64,000 nucleotides of DNA from Combretum micranthum (GCA_024138025.1 JAMXBD010001444.1:124001-188000); one strand, 5' to 3'; counted from the first letter of the stretch, positions 12,357 to 25,456 are shown. Notes: generated by a model from the sequence alone, not told the origin. A program made the numbers and translations.

Positions 12357-13815
12357 GGTGGAGTTAGCTACCCTTGAGGACGAGGACAACTACGACTATT
12401 ACCCGACCATAGGTCAGTGTTGACCCTCAATCAAATGTTTTCTTTAAATTCGTAAAAGTATATAGATCAATAGATGATAATTGGATGATTGAGTAAAACC
12501 CTGAAAGCGAAATAAAGAATCCGACATGGTAGTGAAAATAAGGAAAATTTAAAAAAGCTTGTCCCCTGGAAAAATTGAAGGATGCCTCTTCTCGGCAAAC
12601 CTTATAAGGTTGGAATTAAGAAAATATGAGATAGCCACAAGAAGGAGTTAATGAGAATACGATTGGCTACCAAAGTAAGAAAGTAGAATTTATAGGACAA
12701 GGAAGGAAAGAAACGTTCGTAGATATATCTATAAGTCTGTGGAGACATGATTTGATTTCGGTTGAGTTGGTAAAGAACGATGATGAGAACTTGGAAGCTA
12801 GGTTTAAGCAATGAAAGGAGTAAAAAGGGAGAAACGCGACTTAGATAACATCTCCATTGTCAACAAGTTTCCCTAAAGTTTTCCAAAGATGAGTTACCTG
12901 GATCGCCTCCTAAGTGAGAGGTCGATTTTGAGAATTGACTTGGTGAGGAATACTGAGCCTATGATTAAACACCATACCATATCACACCTATCAAGTTGAG
13001 AAAAGTTAAGGAAGTAACCATAAGAGTTTTTGGGTTAAGAAATAGATAGGCCAAGTGTCTCGCCTTGAGAAGCCTGATAACCTTTATAGAGGCAAAAGAA
13101 TGGATAAATGAGTTAATACATAAACTATGACAAGTTCAATAAAGTCATCATCAATAACAAAGTACTCAGATAACCCAGAAGACAATAAGGAATTGCATAA
13201 ACGAATCAAAAGGGAACAAAGTTTTTAAGGACTAAGTAACAAGCTGTCTTCGCAACAATGGTAATGTTGCCCAGATCAAAAAGAGTCCTAGACAATGCAT
13301 GGGAATACATCGAGAAATGGTCTCGAATGTGTAATTCCTTACGCTTCTCGACAATTGGAACCGTAAGAACAAAATTGCTCGATAGCATGATATAGTATTA
13401 ATCATGGTAAAAGCTTACTTTTAAATGGAGATGTTATCTAAATGATCAAGGATAAGGAATTTATATTGGTCACCTGAACCTTGAGCACTTTTTCATGTTA
13501 AAGGAACTGAACACGTGATAGAAGAAATTGTTAAGAGTGTATAAAAGACAGCAATACAGGAATAAACTTTTATGCGAAAGAAAATGAATGCAGTAACCAA
13601 TGCTCTAAGCTGAAAGAAAGAAAAAGTCAAGGGCTGATAAGGAGTTGGACGGACTAGAAGTGACAAGATCTTGAGATTAAAGTTAAGAATCATAAGGACA
13701 TTAAGAGAAAATTTCATTGGAGGAATATTAAACCCTTTGAAGAGCTCGGGTATACATCTTGAGCAAGATTACGAGCCAAGTTTTGAGGAAAAAACTTTCT
13801 TTAAGGGGAGTAGGT
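12357..13815 (+). pseudogene. pol: Remnants of gypsy pol (RT and RNase H), with deletions and frameshifts
   Basis: No long frame survives, but short homologies appear in the right order. The start of reverse transcriptase lies at about 12869-12950 (pattern FPKVF..DELPG.PP..EVDFE). An RT block resembling CIDY..LNKVTIKNKYPLPR lies at about 13105-13175. An RNase H block, VIPYASRQLEP, sits at 13331-13363; a KELN block at about 13500; and the ADALS-like end of RNase H near 13590-13617. The RT catalytic YxDD region and the integrase are missing. The 3' end reads into a FEDEIFF-like tail and the purine tract before the LTR. Protease was not recognised. This is a dead, internally deleted pol. Confidence 0.75.
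13803..13814 (+). other. Polypurine tract of outer gypsy element
   Basis: AAGGGGAGTAGG directly precedes the 3' LTR (TGTAAACCCCCG, 13816), the expected place for plus-strand priming. Confidence 0.7.
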
Positions 13816-14697
13816 TGTAAACCCCCGAATTTTTCGAGAATAGTTTTGGAATACCGAATCGAAACCCTAAAGACTGACCAAGTTGAAACCGAACCTTAAA
13901 CAATTTCGATCATGGGATTTCATAAAAGAAGATTCATTAATCATTCGACACAAAATCTGAGCATGAGAAAGTCCCCCCAGCCAATCCCGGAGGTAAACCC
14001 CTCAATATCTAGGGTAAAGTTAGATTAAACCCTAAACCTAGTCAAACCGGAGTTACAAAAGTCAACAAAGATCAAGACAATCAAATAATTTCAACTTCGG
14101 CAATCCCGCGCTCTCAAACCCTAGAAAACGAAATTGAGTTAATAGCTTATAAGAGTTCGTAATAATATAGGGTAGTATAAAAATATCAGATTCGTGAATT
14201 TTGAATGTCCTTCGTACTTAAACGGGATCATTTCTTGAAAAGCGTATCCCGGAGCTTGGAATAATAAAAATATTCCAATAACACCAAAAGACTTGTAATT
14301 AAACAAGGATTTCAAAAATATCAATTTTACAATTTTTCGGTAACTAAAAATATCAAATATAGCTCGTTTACGCGTATTTTTATTACTACAGGTATTTTAT
14401 TTGTCTAGTCTACTATTCATAGTAATATTTCTACTATTCATTACTATTTCACTATCTCTACTTTTTCTTACACCTATTTCTTACTACCTACATACCTATT
14501 TTCTTACATTTTTTACATTTCCAATATAACTTATATCAAATCATATCTTACATATTAATTATTTTCTTACAAAATATAAACAAAATCAACTCACTCTCTC
14601 TACTTTCTCTCTTATGGCTGGTGCAATTCTTCCCTCTCTCCCTCTCATTTATTTTTTTCAATTATTTTATTACATCTAATTTTCACTCCAAAAATTC

Positions 14698-14705
14698 TAT
14701 AAATA
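14698..14705 (+). promoter_or_regulatory. TATA box in LTR1 copy C
   Basis: TATAAATA followed by CCCC and a pyrimidine-rich leader. The same arrangement occurs in copy D, so it is the likely core promoter of the LTR. Confidence 0.65.
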
Positions 14706-16825
14706 CCCCATTCCTCCTTCATTCTTTCACACATTCATTTTACATAACAAAACCCTACCAAAATTCTTTCTCATAACCTCTCTCCAACAATTCTCTCTCA
14801 AAACACTCGCTATTATTCAACTAATCTTCAAGAAAAATAACAAACACACTACCTATTCATCTCTTTTCAAAATCCTCCATTAAACCTTAGGTAAAATCTT
14901 ACCTATATCTCTTTATCATGTTCATACAACTTAGTATGAGCTTAGTATATGTTGCTTAGACTCATGAGAGTTAAAGAAGTAACAATATGTTCATGTTCTA
15001 TTTTTGTTCATGTTCATACTTTACATTATGTTATTATGTTGTTATTATTGTTATTATTATTTTTGCTCTAATCTACCTTCTATATAGTATTACGTATATT
15101 ATGTACATATATATATATATATATATATATTTAGAGCATATAAGCTCACTTGTTATTTATTTATTCATGCCTTGTAATTTATTTATTTATTTATTTTATG
15201 CAATTTATTAAGACTAGTCTTTCTAGTCTTAGACTTATCCATATCAAGTCAAAATGATTTTCTTTTTTTTTTTCTTTTCTTTTCTTTCTTTTTGGGACTA
15301 GTCTATTCTTAGGCCCAGGTTGCCTTGATGAAGCTAAGACTCCCAATACATGATCGAAATACCTTGATGAAGCTAAGGTTCTCAATGCTTGGCCATATTA
15401 TTATTACATTTATTTGCTTATGAGTATTTCTTTCTATGTATTATTCTTACTTTTTCATTACTATACAATCATATTCATGCATGATTAGAATGTTGTTGCC
15501 TTAAATAAAAAAAAAATGTATTCTTTCTTAAACAAAGGAAATGTGAACTAGATTTCTTAACAAAGGATTTTTCATCAAAAAGTTTAGGCATTGTTTTTGA
15601 TAAATTCTTTTCAAAAGCTTAAGTAAGTTAATCATAAGTTTTAAAGTATTAGTTCTCAAGATTTTTTTCAAATGAAAGGAACTGATTTCTTTTATAAATC
15701 AAAACTGAATACTCCATAAAGATAGAATTTTTCTTAACATTAAAAGATTTTAACCTAACCATATCTTTTATAAAACCTAAATAGATTCACTGTAGAGTTC
15801 GAAAATCACATACTAAGAAAGTTCTTCAAACCTAAATTTTATATGTTATTATTCTTTTTTCAAAAATTAAAATGAAATTTTGCTAAGATCTAATATTGAC
15901 AAATCTTTATTAAGAAATCTTTTCTTATAAACTTGTCTAAAAAGAATTATTCTACCACTTGACAAATATCAAGGATAAAACAAGTTTTTCAAATCAAGGT
16001 AAAATCAACTCGCTATCTTAGAAATGGACTTAGAAAAAATAAAATTTGCCAAGCAAGTAAAGTTTAAAAGGTAAACTTATTATCTAAAGAAGAAAAAGGA
16101 TATAAAAATGAGAGAAAAACATACATTTAGCACAACTTCAGATATTTGACCACACCAAAAACTTAAGGAATATTTTGAAAAGCTCATTTTTCAATCACTA
16201 GAAATAAAGTTAGTAAATAACTTAAAGAACCAAATTTTTGGAAATTAATTTTCTTTTGAAAAGATAGGAAATTGAAATATAATAGGAAAACACTCACTCA
16301 TAACAACTCAAATATATTTTAGTTTTCCTTCTAGCAATTCCAAAAGGAGAAATTTTCAAAGTGTCATATTTTTAAACTCTTAAAGACAAATTGTTTATGA
16401 AATATCAATATTAAGACAACACTACAAAAAAAATGACGCATACAATATGAGTATATATATATGTTCGAAGGGTTTTTCCACTAATATATATATATATCTA
16501 TATATTTTGCTTAAGGATTTTTTGAGTAAAGTGAATTTTCGAAAAATCATATTTTGTGAACTGTAAATTCGTAACTATTCTATACCGTAGTATTTTCCAA
16601 TCCGAATGGCTTCTTATGAAAAAATAACCTTAGAAATGGATAAATGCTTTCGAGTAGGTATAAAACGGTATATTATTTGCACAATTCCGAGTTAAAATGA
16701 CTAAGTTATGGCCATTTAAGTTGGAATTACCTTCTAATACGAAGTTAACGATCTTATAACATGGTTTTTGATAAGTACCATAGAATCAACAAGAAATACT
16801 CATTATGGGTATTCTTCTTGATTAG

Positions 16826-16915
16826 GTGATCCCGAGGAGTGTTCATACCCGGATTATTTGATTAGTGGAATTACCAATCGACTCATCCGTAAGAGAGAAA
16901 TATCCCTATGATCGA
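16826..16915 (+). other. Putative leader mini-exon in LTR1 copy C
   Basis: Acceptor TTCTTGATTAG, 90 nt, ending ATGATCGA followed by GTGACT, a weakened donor. Part of the true 3' LTR. Confidence 0.45.
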
Positions 16916-17980
16916 GTGACTTTATTTCCTAATTTTTACGTACTTGTTTATGCTTATAATTAGAGGCACTAGAAGTAGGAAAAGATGAAAATGAATTATG
17001 TATGATAATATTATTTGAAAGAATGCTAAGCATACCGGAATATGAATCGTTGTTAATTAACTTGTGTTTTACTATTATTATGTTGGAGTGTGTGCAAATT
17101 TTGTGATCACCTTTAAATTACTCTAACCATATATTATGAGTTGTATTAATTGATCCATGCATATCACGTAGTTAGTTTCATCTCATGAGCTACTGTACTC
17201 GATGGGACAAGAGTATAGTAGTCGGGTTTGCAGGAGCCATAAATCTACAAGATGGGCAATTAGGAGCCTGAAAGAACTATTTCAAGATAGGCGAGTAGGA
17301 GCCTGAAATAAACTACATACTTTAGATTTTAAAGATGGGTTTTAAATAGCCTGAAACACCTAATCCTGAATGAAGGGGTAAATCCATTCAAACATATGAT
17401 TTCCGTTAGATCATATGTATTGTTTGTTCATTTGCTTGATGCATTCATATGCTTGTTTAATAACTTATTTGAAATTATTGATGTGAGTACGTTAATTCAG
17501 GAATAATCTCACTAAACTAGTTATGCTTATACTCCGACAGACTTTTGATGTAACAGGACTATATCTTTTATGCCCAAGGCCTTCATATACTCGAATGGGA
17601 GTATGTTTTGGAAATCTTCTGGAAATCCTTTGAAGATCTTAGGCTTGATATCCTTAATATCTTTTGGTGTTAGTATTATTTTCTTGTGTGAAAGATTAAG
17701 TTGATATTATGATTGTTTGGAAATTTATAGTGGAAAAACCCCTAAGATGATATAAGGATTATATTCTTATAATATTGAAATTATATGGCTATTTGGATTT
17801 CTTATATGTTGTATTTACTATCTCGAACTATACATCCCACCGATGTCTCCTATTGTTGTGATAGACGCTTTACATATGGTGTTGAAACTTTCGCATGATT
17901 TTGGGAAGTTATTCTTAAGTTTTAATATAGTATTTGGTGGACTACCACGTTTAGGGTACTCTTTGGGGCGTGACATAAGG

Positions 17981-19601
17981 TTTTCAGATTGATTAAGCTT
18001 TTAGATTGTTTTTGTTGGTGATATGTTTTTTCTAAACAATTTACTTTTAGGGTCCAGGCTTTATTTAATTCATCTAATATCTGAGGGTTATTGAATCTTT
18101 ATCAATTCTCGCTTATGGTTTCTAAGGTTTCAAATTTTTTTAGGAATCCAAGTTTAATTTAATTTATATGATATTATAGGGTTATATGATTTACTTGATT
18201 TGATCTAAGGTTTCTCAGATTTTGGTTTGATCTTATATAGTTTAGGATTTTTTTAATGCAAAATTTAGGAATCATGATGTTTTTTAATTTATTAAAATTC
18301 TAATTAATATTCTTATATGATTTTAGCTTATATTATTTAATTAATATCATACTATTTTCTTGATTTGCATTTTTACTTGCTTATTATTATTATTTTGATA
18401 CAATATTTATCATATCAAATGATTGTCAGATTTGTAGTTTGTGCCAATAATTGTAAGCTTTCCTAAGTGATTAACCCTAGGGTCTTATTGTGTTATAGGT
18501 TATATTGATATGAAAATTACATTTGTATTATTATTACTATTATAATTATTAAATCACACTAGTACTTATTGCAATAGTTCATCAATATTATGATATTTGT
18601 TATTTATAGTTCATATAGCATTGTTACAAGTTGATAAGATCAAGATTAATATAATAATTAGGGCCTTAATATAGTTAACTTATTAAAATTATCTTAATAT
18701 GTAGATCAAGTATGGTATTATCAATTATGTGATAAAATAATCTCCTTTATTCTTTTTACTACATTATTTGTTAGTTACAATATACTTTTGATATATTAAT
18801 ACTACTACTATAAATTGTAAATAATAGTTTGTCATATATGTATTATGTATCATGTCCCAAGATAATCACATGATTAAATTAGTAATATAGAATATTTATG
18901 GTATCAATTTTTGAGCTTTTGTATTTTATCACAATTACTTATTTACATTTTAAATATTTCCATATGTAATAAATCATTTGCATGATTAAGTAACTTCTAA
19001 GAGGTTTTACTTACTAAAGAATGCAGTGTTGTTAGCTTCTTTAAGAGATTCCTTTTTAAGAGGTTACTTCTTTTATGAATGGCTTCTTTAAGGAGTTATG
19101 ATTATCTTTAATTATAAGTTCATAAGAAATATTTCTTTGTGATTGTTTTGGAATTTACTCATTAGACGTTATTTGATTCTATGCGCTAGATGAATGTAGA
19201 GATATATTTATTTTTTTATTTGTTGAAGTTAAAGTTTTACTTGATAATTTATTACGCTATTCTTATTTGAAAATTTTTAGGGCATATTTACTATTTTTCG
19301 AATTATTTTTCAAAATTGATCGATAGTTCTTTTAAATTTAGTGAAGTCTTAATAATTATTTTGTTGATTTACTATTGCTCATTGATTGTGAAAGCTTAAG
19401 GAAATATTGTTAATAACAATTGAAATTTCTTAAACTATAATTAAACCTTTTATATTTTTATTATTCTTAAATTGCGACAAATCAAGAATAATTTTTGCAA
19501 CTTTTCTCGATCTTTCATCAAGATTTTCATATCATATTCTTACCAATTATCAAAGTCAGGTTATGCAAAATTAGAAGGTTTACATCATTCTCCCACAAAT
19601 A
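17981..19601. other. AT-rich spacer, no gene seen
   Basis: Low-complexity AT-rich DNA between the outer gypsy element and LTR2 copy A. No open frame, LTR terminus or splice-linked exon chain is supported. Probably old decayed repeat. Confidence 0.4.
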
Positions 19602-19606
19602 AAAAC

Positions 19607-22600
19607 TGTAAGAACTCGACATGCCTTAAATCTAAAATCAAGCATTACCTTATTCTCTAACCACGTATAATACATCAAATATTACATGCTCAGACTTCCT
19701 TAAAAGATATTTTTATGTCGAAAATTACTACCCAATTTTAAATTCTAAAATCGCTTAATTAGATTATGGAAACAATTGGACATAGTAGCCATAAAACAAC
19801 TTTATAAAAACATTTGTAACTTCTACTCACACGAGTAGATCAACTTTTAAAACAAAACCATATCATCAAGTAACTTATATACCTTTCTTGATGGAAAAAA
19901 AAATGTTAAAAGCTCATTACAATATGTGATCTTCTTAATTAAGCTCATAAAGAAAACATAGACTTTAAAAGATAAATCAAGGTCTTTAATAAAGCAAAAC
20001 AAAATAAAATACATCAGCGATCCTAAGCCACTCAACTCTTCAATAAACTCTTCTCAAATCCTCCCATACACCCAATTCACTCATCAACAACATCATCATC
20101 AACACTAAATCATCATCGTCAAATCATCAACATCATCATCAAATTATCATCAACACTTGGAAAGAAAACAACAATGAACTGAAGCCTAGTACACATCAAC
20201 ATAAGTACACATAAGATGGCAAACAATTTTAAACTAATGCAATGCAGCAACAACATGTTATTATCTTTAAATTAGAGTAAAACAAACAACATGGGAGCAC
20301 TCATACTCTAGAACAAAGCCTTTAAGAATCTGAGAGTCTTGAGTAATAGCAACTACTTAGGGGGTTGATATAAGCAGTCTAGATACTTATATCTCCTATA
20401 TCTAACCTAGAAAGAGAAAATAGCCTCATTTAGGGTTCATAGTTGTTACTCACACTCTACCTATCTCAGTCCAGAATATACTAAGGCTCAACCGATCTCA
20501 TAAACATCATCCCTGTTATGTTACTTCTTACTGATCATGGTAGATGTTACATCGATATTGTTTGCCGCATTAGCTACCCATTGAGCCACTTATGAATTGC
20601 AATTGCAATTGCATCATGGCATATCATTACATCATGGTAGGAAGTGGCCTAAACGCCTAACTACCGTGTCCAGCTCCAAACAAGGTTGTCACTCTCCATA
20701 ACAAATTAAATGACACAATCAAAAGCAACACTCATTAATTAATCTGTTTTTAAGTTTTAGTTCATTAAGAATATCTATCCTAACGAACAACAAGCACGTC
20801 ACTACATACCTTATGCTATCTAAAATCCAAACAAAGACAGAAAGTAGATCCAAACCCATCTCAGAAGATAAATCAGGTATCCATATTTGTTCAAGAATTA
20901 AACTCATATAAGCATTTACATTAATTATTCATTTACATCAAACTTCTTTTAAAAACCTATTTGATCAGACAATAATAAGATACCCCACCATAGCTGTGAA
21001 GATTGTCCCACCAAAATACAAACAGTTCTCTATTGTTGTCAAATTATTTCTTTTCTCTTAGTTTACAATTATTTATTATGAAAAACATCATAACATTCAT
21101 TTTAAAAAATACTTATATTTCTAACAAACAAGCATTTGAAACAACATATTCCCCATATTATTTATAGATTAACCTAATACATTAATCTAAGCCGATTACA
21201 AATTATTAAACCTATATTAACTTAATTTTAACCAAGTTTATTAGAATTAATCATTTAATTCAATTACTAATTTAAATTGATCTATCTTAATCAATCTAAT
21301 TTATTTTAGTTTATTAAAGTCTATTTAGTCAAGCTAAACTTAAGATTATTAACTAACTTTATCTTATACATAGGATTCATTTTATACTTAAATTTATGTT
21401 GAATCTAATTTATTGTTAAACCCATTAATCCACTTAACTCATTCCTAATTATATAAATTAACTAACATAGCATACTACTATCATTTACCTATTTCATTTC
21501 ATTTTTTATGAAGAATACGGTCAAATAGGGTAGTTGTGTTTCAACCCATGCTCATGCATATGAAGAAGCATGATCAAACACATTCAATCACGTTTTCATT
21601 GTACTTGATCATGTTTTAGACCTAGAGAGAAGAATAACATGATAGGACAAGCCGTATTTCAGTTGTGCTTCTCGTTTAGTAAAAACAATTAAGAAACATG
21701 ATGCAAACAAATGAGAAATATGACGTAATAAAATGAGTCGTGCTTCTCCCATGTTTCTTCAAATGCTAAGCATGCATAAGTTAGAGAGAAACATGGTGAG
21801 ATATGATGAGTCTTATTCTTGCGTGTTTCACTTTACACAATGAATACACTAGAATCAAAGAGAAACACGGTTGAATAAGGTAAGTAGTGTTCTTGCCATG
21901 TTTCTTCTTAACATATTACATACACGAGAAACAAATAGAAACATGAGGAGATAAGGAGACCGTGTTTTGTCTGTGCTGTTCTAAAAATAATCATGTAAAA
22001 TGAATAAGAAAGAAGCACAATTAGATAGGTTTGGCCATGTTCTAGCCATGTTTCTTCTCTGATTTTTTAAACTAAAGAGCTAGATTAAATATAGCTACCC
22101 ATGTTTTTCTTGTACTCTTTGCCCTGTTTGATTCCATCAAAACTCAACCTATTTTACTACTTGTTTTGTATCATTTCTCAACATCCAACATCTTATACTC
22201 ATCACAAACTTAGAATCATCATTTACAACATCTATATACATATTTTTACTTCATATTTCATCAAAATCCTAATTTTAGCATGCATGATTTCACTTATGTT
22301 TTAATATATAAGTTCATATATTACAAGCTTACAAGTTTTATCTTAAATCCTACATATAACTAACATCAATTCATCAATTACATGCATAAACAACCATTAA
22401 AACAAGAAAACAACATAACTTATATGTTTGAGAATTCTATGTTACTTGATCTTATCTACCACACCACCACTTCTTAGATGATGAAGCTATCTAAAGCTTG
22501 ATTCCCACTTCCTATCTTCCTTTCTAACTTCATTTTCTTCTATCATCTTGTTTGATTTGAGATTTGAGTTTGATTTTTGAAAAAAAGGAAAAGGGAGAAA

Positions 22601-23112
22601 AGAGGAAGAGAAAGAAATGAAAGAGAAGAGAAAAGGGAAAGAAAAGCAAAGGCAGGGAAAGAGAAAGGAAAAAGGAAAAAAAAATAACTTTAAAGATATT
22701 TTAGGGTAAAGGCATTAAGTTCAAACCTTTCAAATCAATATCTTTAATTCTAAAAGTGTTTAGGAAATGAATTGAGAATTTATAAGTACAAATGAATATT
22801 TTAAAATAGGGATTTAATTTAGGAGGTTGCTTTATATTAAATTGATATTTAATTGAGCTTATGCTCAATAACTACCATTTTTAAGCAAGAAAAGGGAATA
22901 AAAATTCATGAGGATTACAGAATTGAAATTTAGATTAAAGTTTAGGGATTTTCAAATTTGAATTTGAAAGGATATTCGAAATCTCAAATCTCAACTTAAT
23001 TTATTACTAATTTAATTATGTCAACTTCTTTAATTACATCCGATAATTTACTTGATTTATTGAATCTATCTAAATTCAATTTCTAACTTAGGTGAAGATT
23101 TATGGTATTTCA
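19607..23112 (-). mobile_element. Solo LTR of family LTR2 (copy A), minus strand
   Basis: In plus orientation it begins TGTAAGAACTCGACATGCC and ends TTATGGTATTTCA. These are the complements of the LTR2 end (GTCGGGTCTTTACA) and start (TGAAATACC). Length 3506 bp, close to the 3656 bp of copy B. Flanks are AAAAC (19602-19606) and AAAAT (23113-23117), a 4/5 target duplication. Inside are landmarks shared with other LTR2 copies: the ATC-rich tract (about 20085-20160), the block ending in TATATCTCC (about 20340-20405) and the CATCATGGTAGGAAGTGGCC block (about 20630-20660). Confidence 0.75.
21485..22115. repeat. Degenerate tandem repeat array (unit about 70-80 bp) in LTR2 copy A
   Basis: Imperfect units recur, each containing GAGAAACATGG-like and GTTCTTGCCATGTTTCTTC-like segments. 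The array occupies the LTR position where the other LTR2 copies carry CGGCCGTGT- or CTGGCGGTGTA-type palindromic units. Confidence 0.55.
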
Positions 23113-23117
23113 AAAAT

Positions 23118-23863
23118 CATCCACGATGAGCAACTATTATAATAAAAGTTATAACTAAATTAACAAAGTTCAAACTTCAAAAAGTTAAAAAGATTAACAA
23201 AAGAACAAATAAGTCACTAATGGGAGAATATAACTTGAAACTAAAAAAAAAATGTTAATATTAAGCAATATTCACTAAATAATAATTATCATAATAAATT
23301 CATAAAAAATATATAACCTTTATTCGATGATCATAAAAAATTTATAATTACAAATGAAATACTATTATATTTTATAAAATAGTTTGGTTCAGTTTATCTC
23401 TCCAAAGCAATGATAAATTTATGGGTTGATTTTGATTAGGAATTTTCTAAACCAAATTACTTGAAAAACTATATTTTCTATTTCGATTTGGTTCATATTT
23501 GTTGTTTTTTTTCCCCCTTCTTCAAGAAACAGAAATGAGCTGCTCATTACTTGTGGAAGTATGAAAAATCCCATAAAGAAAAAAATTGTTACAGGAAAGC
23601 TATTTATTGAACTTTTCATTGTATTAGGAACAAAAATGCATAAAAAGAGATTTATATATCATTTCATGTTGCATTCAAATAAAAATATATACTTTTACAC
23701 TTTTCCCTTACTTTATCTTGGAGAGTATGTACTACATAAAATAGAACACCTACATTGATTTCCTTATTGAAGTCATTTTCAAAACTTTACTTGGTGTAGC
23801 TTTGAACTCTTAATATGCGTTGATGGACTATATTTTCCAATTGGGGTGTAATAATATAATTTA
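23118..23863. other. AT-rich spacer, no gene seen
   Basis: AT-rich DNA between LTR2 copy A and the TRIM. Two overlapping short frames on opposite strands (23419-23758) show no domain and are regarded as chance. Confidence 0.4.
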
Positions 23864-24190
23864 TGTTGGGTGGTATTGGATCTTCTCAACCCCAAAAGCA
23901 AGATCATGAGGTGAGACTTTTCCTCACACTTATAAAGCAGTATCCTGCCCTTCTACAACTGATGTGGGATATCCCTAACATCTTCCTATCACACATCGGA
24001 CCATCAACCATAGGATTAACCGTTCATGTTCGGCTCAATCAAAGATGTCGCAAACCTTGATTCTGATACCACTGTTGAGTGCTATTGGGCCTTCTTAATC
24101 CCAAAAGCTAGTTCATGAAATGAGGCTTTCCCTCACACTTATAAAATAGTATCCTGTCCCTTCTATAACCGATGTGGGATATCTTCAACA
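23864..24190 (-). mobile_element. TRIM (terminal-repeat retrotransposon in miniature), minus strand
   Basis: Two direct repeats, 23864-23980 (117 bp) and 24073-24190 (118 bp), both start TGTTG.GTG and end AACA, roughly four-fifths identical by eye. They enclose a 92-bp interior with no coding capacity. One base inside the right repeat, read on the minus strand, is TGGTATCAGA (24062-24071), matching the first ten bases of the plant initiator-Met tRNA primer site TGGTATCAGAGCC. This gives an LTR-PBS-interior-LTR order. A purine-rich stretch (GATAGGAAGA, minus) adjoins the left repeat as a possible polypurine tract. Flanking 5-mers (ATTTA, CACCA) do not match, so no target duplication is visible. 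Confidence 0.8.
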
Positions 24191-25130
24191 CACCATTGAG
24201 CCAGAAAGATGAACAAGAAAAAAAGAATCTAACAAAATAATACATTTTACCTCGTTTGATGATTGTTGAATGCCACTGGTTCACTATTCCTCATCAAATG
24301 GACACGAAGCATATGAAAGGATTCCTTCTAATCAAGATTCTTTGCATTTTGGGACCTTTGAGACCCTAGAGTGAAGACCTCTCCATGAAGTGATTGTATC
24401 ATTGAATAATGGTACGTAGGTCCAAGTCCTCCTATATTTTGACGGCTCCTCGGAAAAAAAATATATATTATTTTGCCACTGACATACCATATGATCTTTC
24501 TAGACCAACAAAGCTGCCCGTCCCATCATACTTTCCTACCCTTTTTTTGGCCCTTTTTATTTTTTCTTTTTTTCTTTTTGCCCTTTTTCTTCATATAATG
24601 ATTGAAAAATGATTGCATTAACGGGGATCGCTTGTTTATAATATGAATTAATCCTACTTTTTGAACATAATAAAATATATTTTTTGAAATAAAAGTTATT
24701 ACTACTTAAATAGATGTTATCCATTTGTTTGTTACCGCGTTGTTATATCTTTTCATTTTACTACTGTGCCATTCATGAGTAAATTTGCCCCCCAACATTT
24801 AGTAACGTATGTCAAGATTTTCAATGGACTACTAATAAAGCGATTCGTCGGCATCTAGATTCTGGACACAATAATACGCACGCCTTTCCCTCTTTCATGA
24901 GAAATCAGGGCAAGCTTTTATCATGTATTGGCTTGTTTTCTTCTGTGTTCTTGGTTAGAACACGCAGTCCTCTTACTGTCCATGTAACATGTCCCCATTA
25001 ACTAGCTTGATGTGCTCATAGGGACCAGATGCTGATACTCTCAAGGTGTGAAACTTCATATGATTGGATGGATATACGACGTTTTCTACACATTTGAATT
25101 GACCCTATATCTCTACTTGCTTTTAATTTT
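24191..25130. other. Unassigned single-copy-like DNA
   Basis: Less AT-rich than its surroundings in parts (about 24290-24520 and 24860-25090). It resembles neither LTR family, and no open frame or exon chain could be supported. It could hold a non-coding transcript or gene debris. Confidence 0.3.
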
Positions 25131-25456
25131 GGGATAATGACACATCAACTTTCGCAATAGAATAAATAAGTATCTAGATCTTGATTTTAAATAATTTAGT
25201 CTATAAATAAAGTTTTCATGGACTTGTTTCAAATCTTATTTCACTTGTTTCAAGTATTAAACAAGTCTTTGGCAAAAAAAAATAAAAGTTAATAAAAAAG
25301 TCAACAAAAACTTTGTTAAGGTATAAAAATTATCAAAACCAAACTTCAAATACGAAAAAAATTAACGAAAATTTTATTCATGTACAAAATTATTCAAAAA
25401 TAAACTTGAAATACTTAATTATTATTATTTTTTTTTTACAAAAGTTTAGTTACCAT
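25131..25456. repeat. Foldback/MITE-like repeat (family F, copy 1)
   Basis: Shares interior segments with the copy at 32054-32416, such as ATTATCAAAACCAAACTTCA and CAAAATTATTCAAAA. Weak inverted ends. No coding capacity. Confidence 0.5.

Larger units (their letters stand above)
1..17975 (+). mobile_element. Outer Ty3/gypsy retrotransposon (5'-truncated by window edge), degenerate, with nested insertions
   Basis: Order on the plus strand: untranslated leader (1-596), gag start (597-782), a nested LTR, rest of gag (6999-8105), a second nested LTR, pol remnants (12357-13800), a polypurine tract (AAGGGGAGTAGG, 13803-13814) and a 3' LTR (13816-17975). The 5' LTR and primer site must lie left of the window. 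Removing the nested LTRs with one copy of each target duplication restores colinearity of gag. The non-canonical first zinc knuckle (CX2CX3HX4C), the proline-rich stretch before gag, the very long LTR and the TGTAA.CCC...GGGGCGTGACA termini resemble the Tekay/Del chromovirus lineage; that lineage call is inference. The five bases after the 3' LTR are TAAGG (17976-17980); the matching left copy is not visible. Confidence 0.85.
13816..17975 (+). mobile_element. 3' LTR of outer gypsy element (family LTR1, copy C)
   Basis: Starts TGTAAACCCCCGAATTTTTC and ends CTTTGGGGCGTGACA; 4160 bp. It follows the polypurine tract, so it is a true 3' LTR and anchors the LTR identity of the other LTR1 copies. 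Features: TATAAATA at 14698-14705, a pyrimidine-rich leader, donor AG/GTAAAA at 14891, acceptor TTAG before 16826, ATGATCGA/GTGACT at 16908-16921, acceptor AACAG before 17557. (TA)n runs occur at about 15107-15130 and near 16460-16495. Confidence 0.85.

Noticed and set aside
16420..16510. CACTACAAAAAAAATGACGC, a possible second CACTA terminus
   Set aside because: No subterminal repeat or opposite terminus found nearby, and the LTR1 sequence seems to continue through it.
23863..24060. Plus-strand 65-codon frame
   Set aside because: Covers one TRIM LTR and the interior; the TRIM structure explains the sequence.
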